Shown here in pieces: positions 17,799 to 26,149 of a stretch of DNA of 64,000 nucleotides. The notes beneath the pieces are model-generated. The model had not been told where the DNA came from and ran no database searches. It saw nothing but the letters and a program-made list of their open reading frames with translations. Where the stretch lies: contig NZ_JAJOYR010000003.1 of assembly GCF_021202945.1 (NCBI RefSeq), positions 124,001 through 188,000 on the forward strand. Direction: 5' to 3'. How positions within the stretch are numbered: position 1 is the first letter of the stretch; each line of letters starts with the position of its first letter. The stretch is from Stenotrophomonas sp. SY1. Its GTDB lineage: Bacteria > Pseudomonadota > Gammaproteobacteria > Xanthomonadales > Xanthomonadaceae. A program made the position numbers and the translations under genes.

Positions 17799-19913
17799 TC
17801 ACCAGAAGCGGTATTTGAAATCCATGCCGTAGGTGCGTGGCACATTCGGGTAGATCACGCCGACGCCCAGGTTGGCGATGTCAAAGCCGCCGGTGGAGGA
17901 GAACTGATCGCTGAGGTTCTTGCCCCATACCGCAACCGACCAGTTCGCCTCACGCGGCTCGTAGGAGATGCGTGCGTTGTACTCGGTATTGGCGCGGGTC
18001 ATGATCAGCCGCGATGCGTCCTGGTTCTGGTAGTACTCGTCGGTGTGGCGTGCCTGTGCGGCGAACACCAGGTCGGCATTGCCTACCGGCTGCACGTAGG
18101 TTGCCGCCAGCGTCCACTGCATGTCCGGTGAACTCTTCATCGGACGACCATTGAAGTAGGCCGCGTTGACGTCGGCGTAGTTCTGGTACTCGCCGTCGAT
18201 GGTGCCGATGCTGGCATCCACGCGCAGCTTGCTGGTCAGCTGCGCCTGCGCGTCGATCTCGATGCCCTGGATCAGCGCGCCGGTGGCGTTGGTCATCACG
18301 AACACGCCATCCGGGTTCACCGCGGTGAGCTGGATGCCGTCGTAATCCAACCGGTAGTAGTCGGCGTTCAAACGCAGGCGGTTGTCCCACAACGTCGACT
18401 TCACGCCGACTTCGTAGGCGCGAAGGGTTTCGGCATCGACCGGGGTGATGGTGGCGTAGGTGGTGCCACGGCCGTTGAAGCCACCGCTCTTGAAGCCGGT
18501 GGTGACGCTGGCGTAGCCCATCACGTTGTCACTGAAGTCATAGGACAACAGCGCCTTCCAGTCGGGGCGGTTCCAGCTCTTCTCCATCTGCTTGCTGAAG
18601 TTGGGGGTGCCGTTGGCGCGTACCGCGCGCAGCGAGAAGTCCTTGTTCTCGTAGCTGTAACGGCCGCCCAAGGTCAGGGTGAGCTTGTCGGTGAACTTGT
18701 AGTCACCCTGCGCGTACACCGCGTAGGCGCTGGTGTCCTGCTTGATGTAGTTGGTACCACCGCGGGTGAAGATGTCATTGCGGGTGGGCTGGTCGTTGTG
18801 TTCCCAGAAGGTGAACACACCGGCCACCCAGCTGAAGGGACCTTCGAGCTGCGAGGTGAACTGCGCTTCGTAGCCGTGCTGGTTCTGCTTCTGGTCCTGC
18901 TCCAGGTGGTAGCGCATCTGGTCGGTGCCATCCACGTCCATGTAGAAGTGATGCTCGAGCGTGCGGTAGTGCAGGATGTTGCGCCAGGAGAAGCTGCCGA
19001 AGTCGGTTTCGCTGGTCAGCGACACGCCGAACTGATCCAGGTCGTTGATGCCCAGCGTGTCGGACTTGGTCTTGTAGAAGCTGCCCAGCTTGGGAATGAC
19101 GTGGTCGTTTCCGTCCAGCATCACCGGCGTGCCCCAGGCCGGCGTGGAACGTTCGCGCAGGCGGTCGATGCTCAAGGTGGCGTAGGACGCTTCGCCCCAG
19201 GTGGTGGCAAACGCCAGGCGGCCGGCAAGCATGTCCTGGTCGTTGACCCAGCGGTTGTGGGTGATGTCGTACATGATGCCGTCGCGGTTGCGGCTGAGCA
19301 CCGCGGCCGAGACGTCCAGGGTTTCGCCGATGCGGGTGGTGAAGCTGGCGCGGCCGTCCAGCCGGCCGATGTTGCCGATGCTGCCGTCGAAGCTGAGCTT
19401 CTCTTCGCCGGTGGGCTTCTTGGAGATGTAGCGGATCGCGCCGCCGGTGGCATTGCGCCCGTACAGCGTGCCCTGCGGGCCGCGCAGCACTTCGATGCGG
19501 TCCACGTCGTACAGGTCGAGCATGGCGCCGTTCTGGCGGGCGATGTAGACATCGTCGATGTACAACGCCACGGCCGGATCGTTGGTGAACATCGATTCGT
19601 CGGCGCCGACGCCGCGCATGATGATCTTGGCGCCCGAGCTGGTGCCGGTGTTCTGCTCGATGATGATGTTGGGTGTGGTGAACTTGATGTCGTCCACGCG
19701 CTTGATCTGCATGCGATCAAGCGCCGGCCCGCTGATGACGCTCATGCTCAGTGGCGTCTTCTGCATTTCTGCTTCGCGTCGTTGGGCAGTGACGCTGACC
19801 TGGTCCAGCTGCACGGCATCGGAGCTGGTCGATTGGGCGTGGGCGGCGTTGCCGTTGCCAAGTGCTGCCACGATAGCGACAGCCAGAACACTCCGGTACA
19901 GAACATCTCTCAT
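17799..19913 (-). CDS. TonB-dependent outer membrane receptor of the catabolic locus (TonB2)
   Basis: A 704-residue receptor. Signal peptide residues 1-26 end NAAHAQ. TonB box region LDQVSVTAQRRE, plug domain with IKFTTPNIIIEQ, IIMRGVGADES, VALYIDDVYIARQ, RIEVLRGPQGTLYGRNATGG, then a barrel ending GMDFKYRFW with a C-terminal aromatic. The plug resembles receptors common in sphingomonads and xanthomonads that take up small aromatic or siderophore-like molecules. Its promoter region holds TGTCCGGACA at 20010 and the 15-bp AT motif at 19968, the same pair as before MFS1, so it belongs to the regulon and probably imports the pathway substrate. Confidence 0.93.
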   Translation of the reverse strand: MRDVLYRSVLAVAIVAALGNGNAAHAQSTSSDAVQLDQVSVTAQRREAEMQKTPLSMSVISGPALDRMQIKRVDDIKFTTPNIIIEQNTGTSSGAKIIMRGVGADESMFTNDPAVALYIDDVYIARQNGAMLDLYDVDRIEVLRGPQGTLYGRNATGGAIRYISKKPTGEEKLSFDGSIGNIGRLDGRASFTTRIGETLDVSAAVLSRNRDGIMYDITHNRWVNDQDMLAGRLAFATTWGEASYATLSIDRLRERSTPAWGTPVMLDGNDHVIPKLGSFYKTKSDTLGINDLDQFGVSLTSETDFGSFSWRNILHYRTLEHHFYMDVDGTDQMRYHLEQDQKQNQHGYEAQFTSQLEGPFSWVAGVFTFWEHNDQPTRNDIFTRGGTNYIKQDTSAYAVYAQGDYKFTDKLTLTLGGRYSYENKDFSLRAVRANGTPNFSKQMEKSWNRPDWKALLSYDFSDNVMGYASVTTGFKSGGFNGRGTTYATITPVDAETLRAYEVGVKSTLWDNRLRLNADYYRLDYDGIQLTAVNPDGVFVMTNATGALIQGIEIDAQAQLTSKLRVDASIGTIDGEYQNYADVNAAYFNGRPMKSSPDMQWTLAATYVQPVGNADLVFAAQARHTDEYYQNQDASRLIMTRANTEYNARISYEPREANWSVAVWGKNLSDQFSSTGGFDIANLGVGVIYPNVPRTYGMDFKYRFW

Positions 19914-19967
19914 GACTCGCCTCGTAGCGTGATGAAGGAAAAGCTCTTACGGGTGGGGCGGAATCGG

Positions 19968-19982
19968 TATATAGATATATCA
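19968..19982. promoter_or_regulatory. AT-rich 15-bp motif before TonB2
   Basis: TATATAGATATATCA, the exact reverse complement of the motif at 15498-15512, 55 bp before the TonB2 start. Possible -10 element or operator. Confidence 0.55.
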
Positions 19983-20009
19983 ATGCTTCCTAAGAAGTAT
20001 TCCGTCATT

Positions 20010-20019
20010 TGTCCGGACA
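20010..20019. promoter_or_regulatory. Operator TGTCCGGACA before TonB2
   Basis: Context ATTTGTCCGGACAATC, 97 bp before the TonB2 start on the minus strand. Palindromic over at least 10 bp. Confidence 0.8.
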
Positions 20020-20181
20020 ATCAACCAGACTATTGCACCAATATTGCAGGCCTGATGAATACGCGTGTGTGTATTCAATCCATTGAATTTGTTTGGTTTC
20101 ATCCGCCGAGGCGAGCGGGAACTTTGTCCTATAGGTGCGGTTGATAGGGCAAAGTCGAGCGATGTGCATTTGCAGCATAAA

Positions 20182-20191
20182 TGACCGGACA
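20182..20191. promoter_or_regulatory. Variant operator TGACCGGACA before the alpha/beta hydrolase
   Basis: One mismatch from the TGTCCGGACA core, 66 bp before the hydrolase start and followed by AAAG as in the perfect sites. Weaker evidence than the other five. Confidence 0.5.
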
Positions 20192-20256
20192 AAGATTCTG
20201 CCGAGGTCACGTTTGTTGCTATAACCAAGCGCTCGAACATCAGCAGGAGTGGCTGC

Positions 20257-21861
20257 GTGCACAAGCAAACGGGAATCGGCCGGCAGTTCGTCCGCATTGG
20301 TGGCAGGCATGTGCACTACCGTTACGCCGGCAGCGGGCCGGTACTGATGCTGCTGCATCAATCACCGCAGAACTCGCGCATGTGGTTGTCGATGATCGAG
20401 CGCTTCGCCGACCGCTATACGGTGATCGCGCCGGATACGCCGGGCTTCGGTTACTCCGATCCATTGCCGGAACAAGCGCCGGGCATCGAGCATTTCGCCA
20501 ACGCCACGCTCGAACTTGCCGATGCCTTGGGCATCGAGCGCTTTGCGCTGTTTGGCATGCATACCGGCGGCCTGATCGGCATGCACCTGGCGTGGATTGC
20601 ACCGCAGCGTTTGCTGGGCCTGATCATCGACGGCTACGCGCTGTTCAACGATGCAGAACGTGCGCGTTACACCGATCGCTATCTGCCGCCGTTCGTGCCG
20701 AGCTGGGACGGTGCCCACCTGCGCTGGTTGTGGTCGCGCATGCGCGAGCAGCTGTACTTCTTCCCGTGGTGCGATCCATCGGCCGAATGCGCGATCCGGT
20801 TGCCTCCGTACAGTGCGCAGGGCACGCACGATGCGGCGATGGACATCCTCGACGTCGGCGACAATTACCGCAGCGGTTACGGTGCCGCGTTCCGTTACAC
20901 GCAACGGCAACGCGTGGCCGAACTGCGTTGCCCGACATGGTTGATCTACCGCAACGATGATGTGTTGCTCAGCCATCGGCCGCGTCTGCCTGCGTTGCCG
21001 GACAACGTGTTGAGCATCGAGGAGCCCGATGGCGTGGATGGCCTGCATCGGCGCATGGACGCGATCCTTGCCGGGATCAGTGAAGGCGCGCAGCGCGAGG
21101 TGTCGCTGCACGCGCGCGAAGCCGAGGGTTGGTCGCGACGGATCGTGGCAACGCCGGTGGGTGAAGTGGCGTTGTGGTTGCGCCCGGGGAGCGGCGCGGT
21201 GGTGCTGCATGTGCATGCGCCGGGACAACAACCGCAGCGTCCGCACGCAGCGCCGGACGATGCACGGATGCAGCTTGCCATCGAGCTGCCTGGCCACGGC
21301 GCATCATCGGAGGTCACGCTGCCGCTGACGGCGGCGACGATGCAGGCTGCCTTGCAGGCGCTCTGCATGCAGCTGGCGCCTGCAATGCCGGTGGTTGTGC
21401 ATGCGCACGACGCGGCCTGCGCCTACGTTCCTGCACTGGCCGGTTGGCTGGGTGAGCGCTTGCAGCGCGTTGTCCTGCATCGGCCGTGGTTGTTGCAGGG
21501 CGATGAGCGCGAAACCTTCCTGCAGCAGCTGCCGGACCCACGCGTGCACGCTGCCGGCGGGCATATGGCCGAAGCGTGGCAGTGGGAGCGTGAGCGCCAC
21601 CTGCTGTGGCCGTGGCTGCCGCCCAGCGCTGCGGCCCGGCGGTTGCTGGCCGCACCGGACAGCGCGCAGGTGCACGCCAACGTGGTCGAGCTTCTGCGGC
21701 TGGGGCAGCGCATGCCGGCGCTGTTCCGGGACGCGGTGGTGGCCGATCTTGCGGCGCAGATCCTGGCGCTGCAGGTGCCGGTTCAGTTGATTGCCGATGA
21801 CGCGCAGGATCATGACGGACGCATCGCCGCGTTGCGCACGCGCCTGCTTATGGACGCATGA
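20257..21861 (+). CDS. Tandem alpha/beta-hydrolase-fold protein with atypical nucleophile elbow
   Basis: A 534-residue protein. Residues ~10-285 are an alpha/beta hydrolase domain: LLHQSPQNSRMW (oxyanion loop), APDTPGFGYSD, and the elbow LFGMHTGGLIGMH, where GMHTG replaces the usual GxSxG, with His in the serine place. Residues ~300-534 look like a second, decayed hydrolase domain (LAIELPGHGASSE, VVVHAHDAACAYVPALAGWL). Some cofactor-free oxygenases and lyases share this fold, so hydrolysis should not be assumed. The GTG start has CAGCAGGAGTGGCTGC before it. It diverges from TonB2 and has a variant operator upstream, so it likely acts early in the pathway. Confidence 0.8.
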   Translation: MHKQTGIGRQFVRIGGRHVHYRYAGSGPVLMLLHQSPQNSRMWLSMIERFADRYTVIAPDTPGFGYSDPLPEQAPGIEHFANATLELADALGIERFALFGMHTGGLIGMHLAWIAPQRLLGLIIDGYALFNDAERARYTDRYLPPFVPSWDGAHLRWLWSRMREQLYFFPWCDPSAECAIRLPPYSAQGTHDAAMDILDVGDNYRSGYGAAFRYTQRQRVAELRCPTWLIYRNDDVLLSHRPRLPALPDNVLSIEEPDGVDGLHRRMDAILAGISEGAQREVSLHAREAEGWSRRIVATPVGEVALWLRPGSGAVVLHVHAPGQQPQRPHAAPDDARMQLAIELPGHGASSEVTLPLTAATMQAALQALCMQLAPAMPVVVHAHDAACAYVPALAGWLGERLQRVVLHRPWLLQGDERETFLQQLPDPRVHAAGGHMAEAWQWERERHLLWPWLPPSAAARRLLAAPDSAQVHANVVELLRLGQRMPALFRDAVVADLAAQILALQVPVQLIADDAQDHDGRIAALRTRLLMDA

Positions 21862-21866
21862 AAGGC

Positions 21867-21894
21867 AGCCTCCGGTGAGCTCACACCGGAGGCT
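21867..21894. terminator. Bidirectional terminator between hydrolase and VOC2
   Basis: Perfect 11-bp stem AGCCTCCGGTG / CACCGGAGGCT, loop AGCTCA, filling the 42-bp gap between two convergent genes. U-tract is poor on both sides. Confidence 0.7.
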
Positions 21895-21903
21895 CTCGCA
21901 GCG

Positions 21904-22845
21904 CTACCGCAGCGGCTGGAACAACTCCAGCTGCTCGCCATCGGGGCCGAACAGCGTGGCGGCATCACAATCGCCGAAGCCGGGCAGGGCCAGCCTGGCG
22001 CGGGCGATGAGTTGCGCGCCGAGCATGCTCAGGGTTTGCACGTCGGCGTCGAGATCGTCGCTGGCCAGCGACGCGGAGAGGATGCCGATGTTCGGCGGCA
22101 CCGCGGCATCGCGCAGCGGTGCATCGGGCAGGTGTTCCATGTCCAGATACGCGAACATCTCCACGCGTCCGGGCACGATGTGTCCGTCCTTGATCAGGTT
22201 GACGTTGTGGATGCGCACCGGGCGATCGGTGCCTAGCAGGGTCTGCAGTTCGGGAAAGTCGAGTACGCGATCGAACAGCACTTCAAAGCCGAGCGCCTTG
22301 TAGAACGCCACCGAGCGCGGTACGTCGCGGCTGGCGATGGCGATGGTCTGCACCACGCTGACATCGGTGTTGAGCGGGCCGCGCAGCTCACCGCCCTTCT
22401 CGTAGGAGAACACGTCCAGGCGGATGCCATCGGGGTCGTCGTTGATCGAGTCGCGCACCGCGACCTGCTCGCTGACCTCCCAGTAGCTGGGCTCGTGTTC
22501 ACTGCTGCCACCGGCTGCGGTGATGGCCCGCATCGTCGCCAGGGCATCCCTGCAACGGAAGTTGAGCGCGTAGAAGCCGCTGCCGTTGTAGAGGTTATCA
22601 GTGTTCCACAGGCGCTGGCCGGGTACGTCGAAGGCAACCAGGCGGATCCTGCCCAGCCCTGAATCATCGGGAGCGAGAACCGCGTATTCGCCGTTTAGCG
22701 TGGGATCGAAACGCCACAGCGGTGCCAGTGCGGCACTGAGTTCGCCGCGCGCCTGGACGCGGTAGCCCAATGCGCTTTCGTAGAAGGCGCAGGCGCGTTG
22801 CAGGTCGCTGACGCCAAGGGTGACTGCTTTCACTTCGGACAACAT
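21904..22845 (-). CDS. Two-domain VOC-superfamily protein (VOC2)
   Basis: A 313-residue protein made of two VOC repeats: VKAVTLGVSDLQRACAFYES and INDDPDGIRLDVFSYE in the first, VQTIAIASRDVPRSVAFYKA and FGPDGEQLELFQPLR in the second. The usual first His of metal-binding VOC enzymes (in the opening strand) is replaced in both halves (AVTLGV, TIAIAS), so it may not be a classic metal-dependent dioxygenase. ATG 22845 follows CGGGAGTCCGGC. A perfect TGTCCGGACA site lies 56 bp upstream. It is transcribed alone and is convergent with the tandem hydrolase. Role in the pathway unknown. Confidence 0.75.
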   Translation of the reverse strand: MLSEVKAVTLGVSDLQRACAFYESALGYRVQARGELSAALAPLWRFDPTLNGEYAVLAPDDSGLGRIRLVAFDVPGQRLWNTDNLYNGSGFYALNFRCRDALATMRAITAAGGSSEHEPSYWEVSEQVAVRDSINDDPDGIRLDVFSYEKGGELRGPLNTDVSVVQTIAIASRDVPRSVAFYKALGFEVLFDRVLDFPELQTLLGTDRPVRIHNVNLIKDGHIVPGRVEMFAYLDMEHLPDAPLRDAAVPPNIGILSASLASDDLDADVQTLSMLGAQLIARARLALPGFGDCDAATLFGPDGEQLELFQPLR

Positions 22846-22900
22846 GCCGGACTCCCGTTGCAGGATCGTGGAAAGGTCGTGCCCTCCTGATCCTGCAATA

Positions 22901-22910
22901 TGTCCGGACA
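22901..22910. promoter_or_regulatory. Operator TGTCCGGACA before VOC2
   Basis: Context AATATGTCCGGACAAATTGT, 56 bp before the VOC2 start, the same distance as the operator before the cytochrome operon. Confidence 0.8.
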
Positions 22911-22935
22911 AATTGTCCAGCGAGTGAAGCGAACG

Positions 22936-23111
22936 TCACCCCTCCCCAACCCTCCCCTTCGCCATGCGAAAGGGAGGGGGCAGTTGGCTGCAATCCGGCC
23001 GAGCATGCATGGCCGCTCCCCCCCTTTGCCGCAGGCAAGGGGAGGGGTGGGGAGGGGTGCTTTGCAGCGATCTGAAACGACAACAACCTCGCGGCGGAAA
23101 CCGCTCCTACC
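22936..23111. repeat. Cluster of extragenic repeats between VOC2 and GntR2
   Basis: Two CCCTCCCC-type elements in opposite orientation (22936-22982 and 23016-23060) are followed by one GTAGGAGCGG-type REP arm (23087-23111). No gene is seen in this stretch. Confidence 0.75.
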
Positions 23112-23142
23112 GCGAAGCCGCAAGCCTGCGTGGGCTCAGCGC

Positions 23143-23931
23143 TCAGTCATGCCCGCCGGCGTCCACATCCAGCGTCATCTGGTAGGTGAACTGATCCGGC
23201 CGGTACTGCACGTTCAACAGGTCCACCAGGTTGCCGTCACCGTCGTAGGAGCGGCGTTCCAGGGCGAGCAGGGCGGTGCCCGGTTCCACCTTCAGGTGCA
23301 TGGCGGCGATGGCATCGGCATTGACCGCCGACAGCACCTGCTCGACCTGCTTGATGTGGATGCCGGCTGCCTGGAACAACTTCAGGCGTGAGCTGTTGGC
23401 CAGCTTGGCTTCGTTGAAGTCCGGGTGGTCGGTGCGGGTCCAGCTGTTGTAGTAGCCAAACGGCGTGTCACCGCGCAGGCGCAGGCGGATGGCGTGCACC
23501 AGCGGGTCGCGCGGGCCGGTGTCGAACAGGGCGCGGATCGGCTCCGGCGGCACCGCACGGCGGAACTGCAGCAGCTGCACCTTGGTGTTCTCGGCCAGCA
23601 CTTCCAGGCTTTCCAGCAGGCCGGTCAGCGGGCTGTGCATCGGCTTGGGCCGCGAACGGTGGATCACGTGCGTGCCCTTGCCACGGCGCCGCTCCACCAG
23701 GCCCTCGGCGGCCAGCTCATCCAGCGCCCGCTTGGCGGTGATGCGCGAGACGCCAAAGCCGTCGGCCAGGTCGAACTCGGTCGGGATGCGCGCGCCACGC
23801 GGGATCTCGCCGTTGAGGATCCGGTCGCGCAGCAGGCTGAACATCTGGTGGTAAAGCGGCGTGGGCAGGTCGTTGCGCAGCAGTTTGTGCGCGTTGGAAC
23901 TCAGCAACGCGGTCAGTGTGTCCTGGGACAT
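23143..23931 (-). CDS. HutC-subfamily GntR transcriptional regulator (GntR2)
   Basis: A 262-residue regulator. Winged helix ~22-90 (PLYHQMFSLLRDRILNG, FDLADGFGVSRITAKRALDEL, RRRGKGTHV) and UTRA domain ~105-255 (VPPEPIRALFDTG, FGYYNSWTRTDHPDFN, YRPDQFTYQ). Paralogous to GntR1; the shared UTRA core suggests related effectors. ATG 23931 is preceded by an AGGAGGGTGAAGCGAGG region, a strong ribosome site; the longer open frame upstream overlaps the crotonase gene and is rejected. It is divergent from the crotonase-DUF1330-nitrilase-ALDH operon across only 57 bp, so it likely controls that operon and itself. Confidence 0.92.
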   Translation of the reverse strand: MSQDTLTALLSSNAHKLLRNDLPTPLYHQMFSLLRDRILNGEIPRGARIPTEFDLADGFGVSRITAKRALDELAAEGLVERRRGKGTHVIHRSRPKPMHSPLTGLLESLEVLAENTKVQLLQFRRAVPPEPIRALFDTGPRDPLVHAIRLRLRGDTPFGYYNSWTRTDHPDFNEAKLANSSRLKLFQAAGIHIKQVEQVLSAVNADAIAAMHLKVEPGTALLALERRSYDGDGNLVDLLNVQYRPDQFTYQMTLDVDAGGHD

Positions 23932-23988
23932 CCTCGCTTCACCCTCCTTTGGCTTAATGCTATAACGATATGACAAACAGGATAGGCC

Positions 23989-24768
23989 ATGATCACTGAA
24001 GAAACCGTGATTTGCTGGAGCCGTGACGGAGCGCTCGCGCGCATCGCCATCCAGCGACCCGACAAGCGCAACGCCCTGGCCACCCGACACTGGGCGGCGC
24101 TGGAGACCGCGCTGGATGCCATTGCCGCCAGCGATGCCCAGGTGCTGGTGCTGTCCGGGGTCCCCGGTGCCTTCAGTGCCGGTGCCGACATCGACGAGCT
24201 TGGCCAGCTGCTCACCGCGCCGGAAGCCTTCGCCGCCAACAACGCCCAGGTCCAACGTACCCAGCTCAAGCTGCAACGCCTGCCGCAGACCACGCTGGCC
24301 GTCATCGACGGTGCCTGCGTGGGCGGCGGCCTGGGCCTGGCCCTGGCGTGCGACTTGCGCCTGGCCAGTGGCCGCAGCCGGTTTGCCATCACCCCGGCCA
24401 AGCTCGGCCTAGTCTACAGCGCCGATGACAGCCGTCGGCTGGTCAACACCGTCGGCATGGCGCGCGCACGCGAGCTGTTGCTGACTGGGCGACTGGTCGA
24501 TGCGGTCACCGCGTTGGACTGGGGCCTGATCAACCAGCTGGCCGGCGAAGAAGGCCTGGAGGCGCTGGAACAGGCACAGGTGCAGCAGCTGCTGGTGACC
24601 TCCGGTCAGGCGCGGCGCGCCATCAAGACCGTGCTCGGCCACCTGGGCGGTGACGCCAGCATCAGCGCCGCACAGGCCGATGCCGCTTTCAACGACGCCT
24701 TCAGCAGCAGCGACTTCGTCGAAGGTGCCGCTGCATTCCTGGAAAAACGCGCCCCGCGCTTCAGCTGA
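23989..24768 (+). CDS. Crotonase-fold protein lacking both hydratase glutamates
   Basis: A 259-residue enoyl-CoA hydratase/isomerase family member. The oxyanion-hole segments are present: PGAFSAGADIDEL and DGACVGGGLGLALACDLRLAS. The two catalytic Glu of true hydratases (normally in GGGxELA and in PE.xLG) are Gly in GGGLGLA and Ala in TPAKLGLVYS. It is therefore unlikely to be a plain hydratase; isomerase, decarboxylase or thioester hydrolase activity are options. First gene of an operon with DUF1330, nitrilase-fold and aldehyde dehydrogenase genes, divergent from GntR2. ATG 23989 follows CAGGATAGGCC. Confidence 0.82.
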   Translation: MITEETVICWSRDGALARIAIQRPDKRNALATRHWAALETALDAIAASDAQVLVLSGVPGAFSAGADIDELGQLLTAPEAFAANNAQVQRTQLKLQRLPQTTLAVIDGACVGGGLGLALACDLRLASGRSRFAITPAKLGLVYSADDSRRLVNTVGMARARELLLTGRLVDAVTALDWGLINQLAGEEGLEALEQAQVQQLLVTSGQARRAIKTVLGHLGGDASISAAQADAAFNDAFSSSDFVEGAAAFLEKRAPRFS

Positions 24769-24776
24769 GACTGCCC

Positions 24777-25109
24777 ATGCCCGCCTATCTGATCATCCAG
24801 GCCCATGTCACCGACCCGCAGGGCTTTGCCGCCTACGCACGCGCCACGCCGGAACTGGTGGCCCGCCATGGCGGCCAGTACCTGGTGATGGGCGGCGAGC
24901 AGACCTCGCTGGAGGGCGAACACGCGCCGTTCCGCACCGTGGTCTCGTGCTGGCCCGACCGTGCGGCGGCGTTGGCGTTCTGGAACAGCCCCGAATACAT
25001 CGCGCTCAAGCCGCTGCGTGCCGGCACCGGCAGCTTCCATGTGCTGCTGGCCGACGGCCTGCAACTGCAACCGCTCACCGACACCGCAACCGAAGGTACC
25101 GCTCCATGA
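24777..25109 (+). CDS. DUF1330 family protein
   Basis: A 110-residue protein with the DUF1330 pattern: AYLIIQAHVTDPQGFAAY, GGQYLVMGGEQTSLEG, VSCWPDRAAALAFWNSPEY. The family has a dimeric ferredoxin-like alpha/beta barrel and no settled function; it is often found in catabolic clusters. The gene starts 8 bp after the crotonase and its stop overlaps the nitrilase start as ATGA, so the three are translated together. Confidence 0.85.
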   Translation: MPAYLIIQAHVTDPQGFAAYARATPELVARHGGQYLVMGGEQTSLEGEHAPFRTVVSCWPDRAAALAFWNSPEYIALKPLRAGTGSFHVLLADGLQLQPLTDTATEGTAP

Positions 25110-26149
25110 TCGACGCCTATCGCGCGTTGGCGTTGCAGACCACCTGCCGCGCGATCAACGCCTGTGCCACGCCGGAAGATGCCGCCGCCGCGGTGTCCGA
25201 CAACATCGCCCGCATCGGCCGCCAGATCCGCGCCTCCAAGGCGTTCATCGGTGCCGACCTGAAACTGGTGGTGCTGCCGGAGTACTTCGCCACCAGCTAT
25301 CCGCTGGGTGACACCATTCCCGGCTGGGCGGCCAAAGGCTGCTTCGCGATGGACGGGGCCGAGTACGAACAACTGGGACGCATCGCCCAGGACAACGGCG
25401 TGTACATCTGTTCCAACGCTTATGAGCGCGACCCGCATTTTCCTGATCTGTATTTCCAGTCATCGGTGATCGTGGACGACAGCGGCAACCAGATCCTGCG
25501 TTACCGCCGCCTGATATCGCTGTACGCGCCAAGCCCGCATGACGTCTGGGACAAATATCTGGATGTGTACGGCATCGACGGCGTGTTCCCGGTGGCGCGC
25601 ACGCCGATCGGGCGGCTGGCCTGCATCGCTTCGGAAGAAATCCTCTATCCGGAAATCGCGCGTGCGCTGGGCCTGCGCGGTGCCGAGGTGATCCTGCATT
25701 CCACCAGCGAAGTGGGCAGCCCGGAGTTGACCCCCAAGGACATCGCCAAGCGAGCGCGCGCCATTGAAAACATGGCCTACGTGGTATCGGCCAACACCGC
25801 CGGCATCAGCGGCGTGGATATTCCGCTGGGCAGCGCCGATGGCATGAGCAAGATTGTCGATGACCAGGGCCGCGTGCTCAGCGCCGCCGGTACCGGTGAG
25901 TCGATGGCCGCCTATGCCGACCTGGACATCGCCGGCCTGCGTCGTCGTCGCCTGCGCCCGGGCATGGGCAACTTCCTCTCGCGCCTGCCGCAGGGCGCGA
26001 TCAACGCCGGCCTGGCCAGTACCGCGCTCAAGCCGAATGCGCTGCTCGACGGCGCCACCGTGAAGATTCCGCAGCGGGCTGATTTCGCTGCCCGCCAGAA
26101 AGCCACCATTGATGCGTTGTTGAGCGCCGGAGTAGTGGGCAATGACTGA
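25106..26149 (+). CDS. Nitrilase-superfamily protein with altered catalytic triad
   Basis: A 347-residue carbon-nitrogen hydrolase-fold protein. The catalytic Glu is in VVLPEYFATSYP and the nucleophile Cys in IGRLACIASEEILYPE. The catalytic Lys, normally in a YRK or HRK segment, is replaced by Arg (LRYRRLISLY). The general layout resembles aliphatic amidases. If active it would release ammonia from an amide; with Arg in place of Lys it may be weak or changed in function. It overlaps DUF1330 by 4 bp and the aldehyde dehydrogenase by 8 bp, so it is tightly embedded in this operon. Confidence 0.82.
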   Translation: MIDAYRALALQTTCRAINACATPEDAAAAVSDNIARIGRQIRASKAFIGADLKLVVLPEYFATSYPLGDTIPGWAAKGCFAMDGAEYEQLGRIAQDNGVYICSNAYERDPHFPDLYFQSSVIVDDSGNQILRYRRLISLYAPSPHDVWDKYLDVYGIDGVFPVARTPIGRLACIASEEILYPEIARALGLRGAEVILHSTSEVGSPELTPKDIAKRARAIENMAYVVSANTAGISGVDIPLGSADGMSKIVDDQGRVLSAAGTGESMAAYADLDIAGLRRRRLRPGMGNFLSRLPQGAINAGLASTALKPNALLDGATVKIPQRADFAARQKATIDALLSAGVVGND

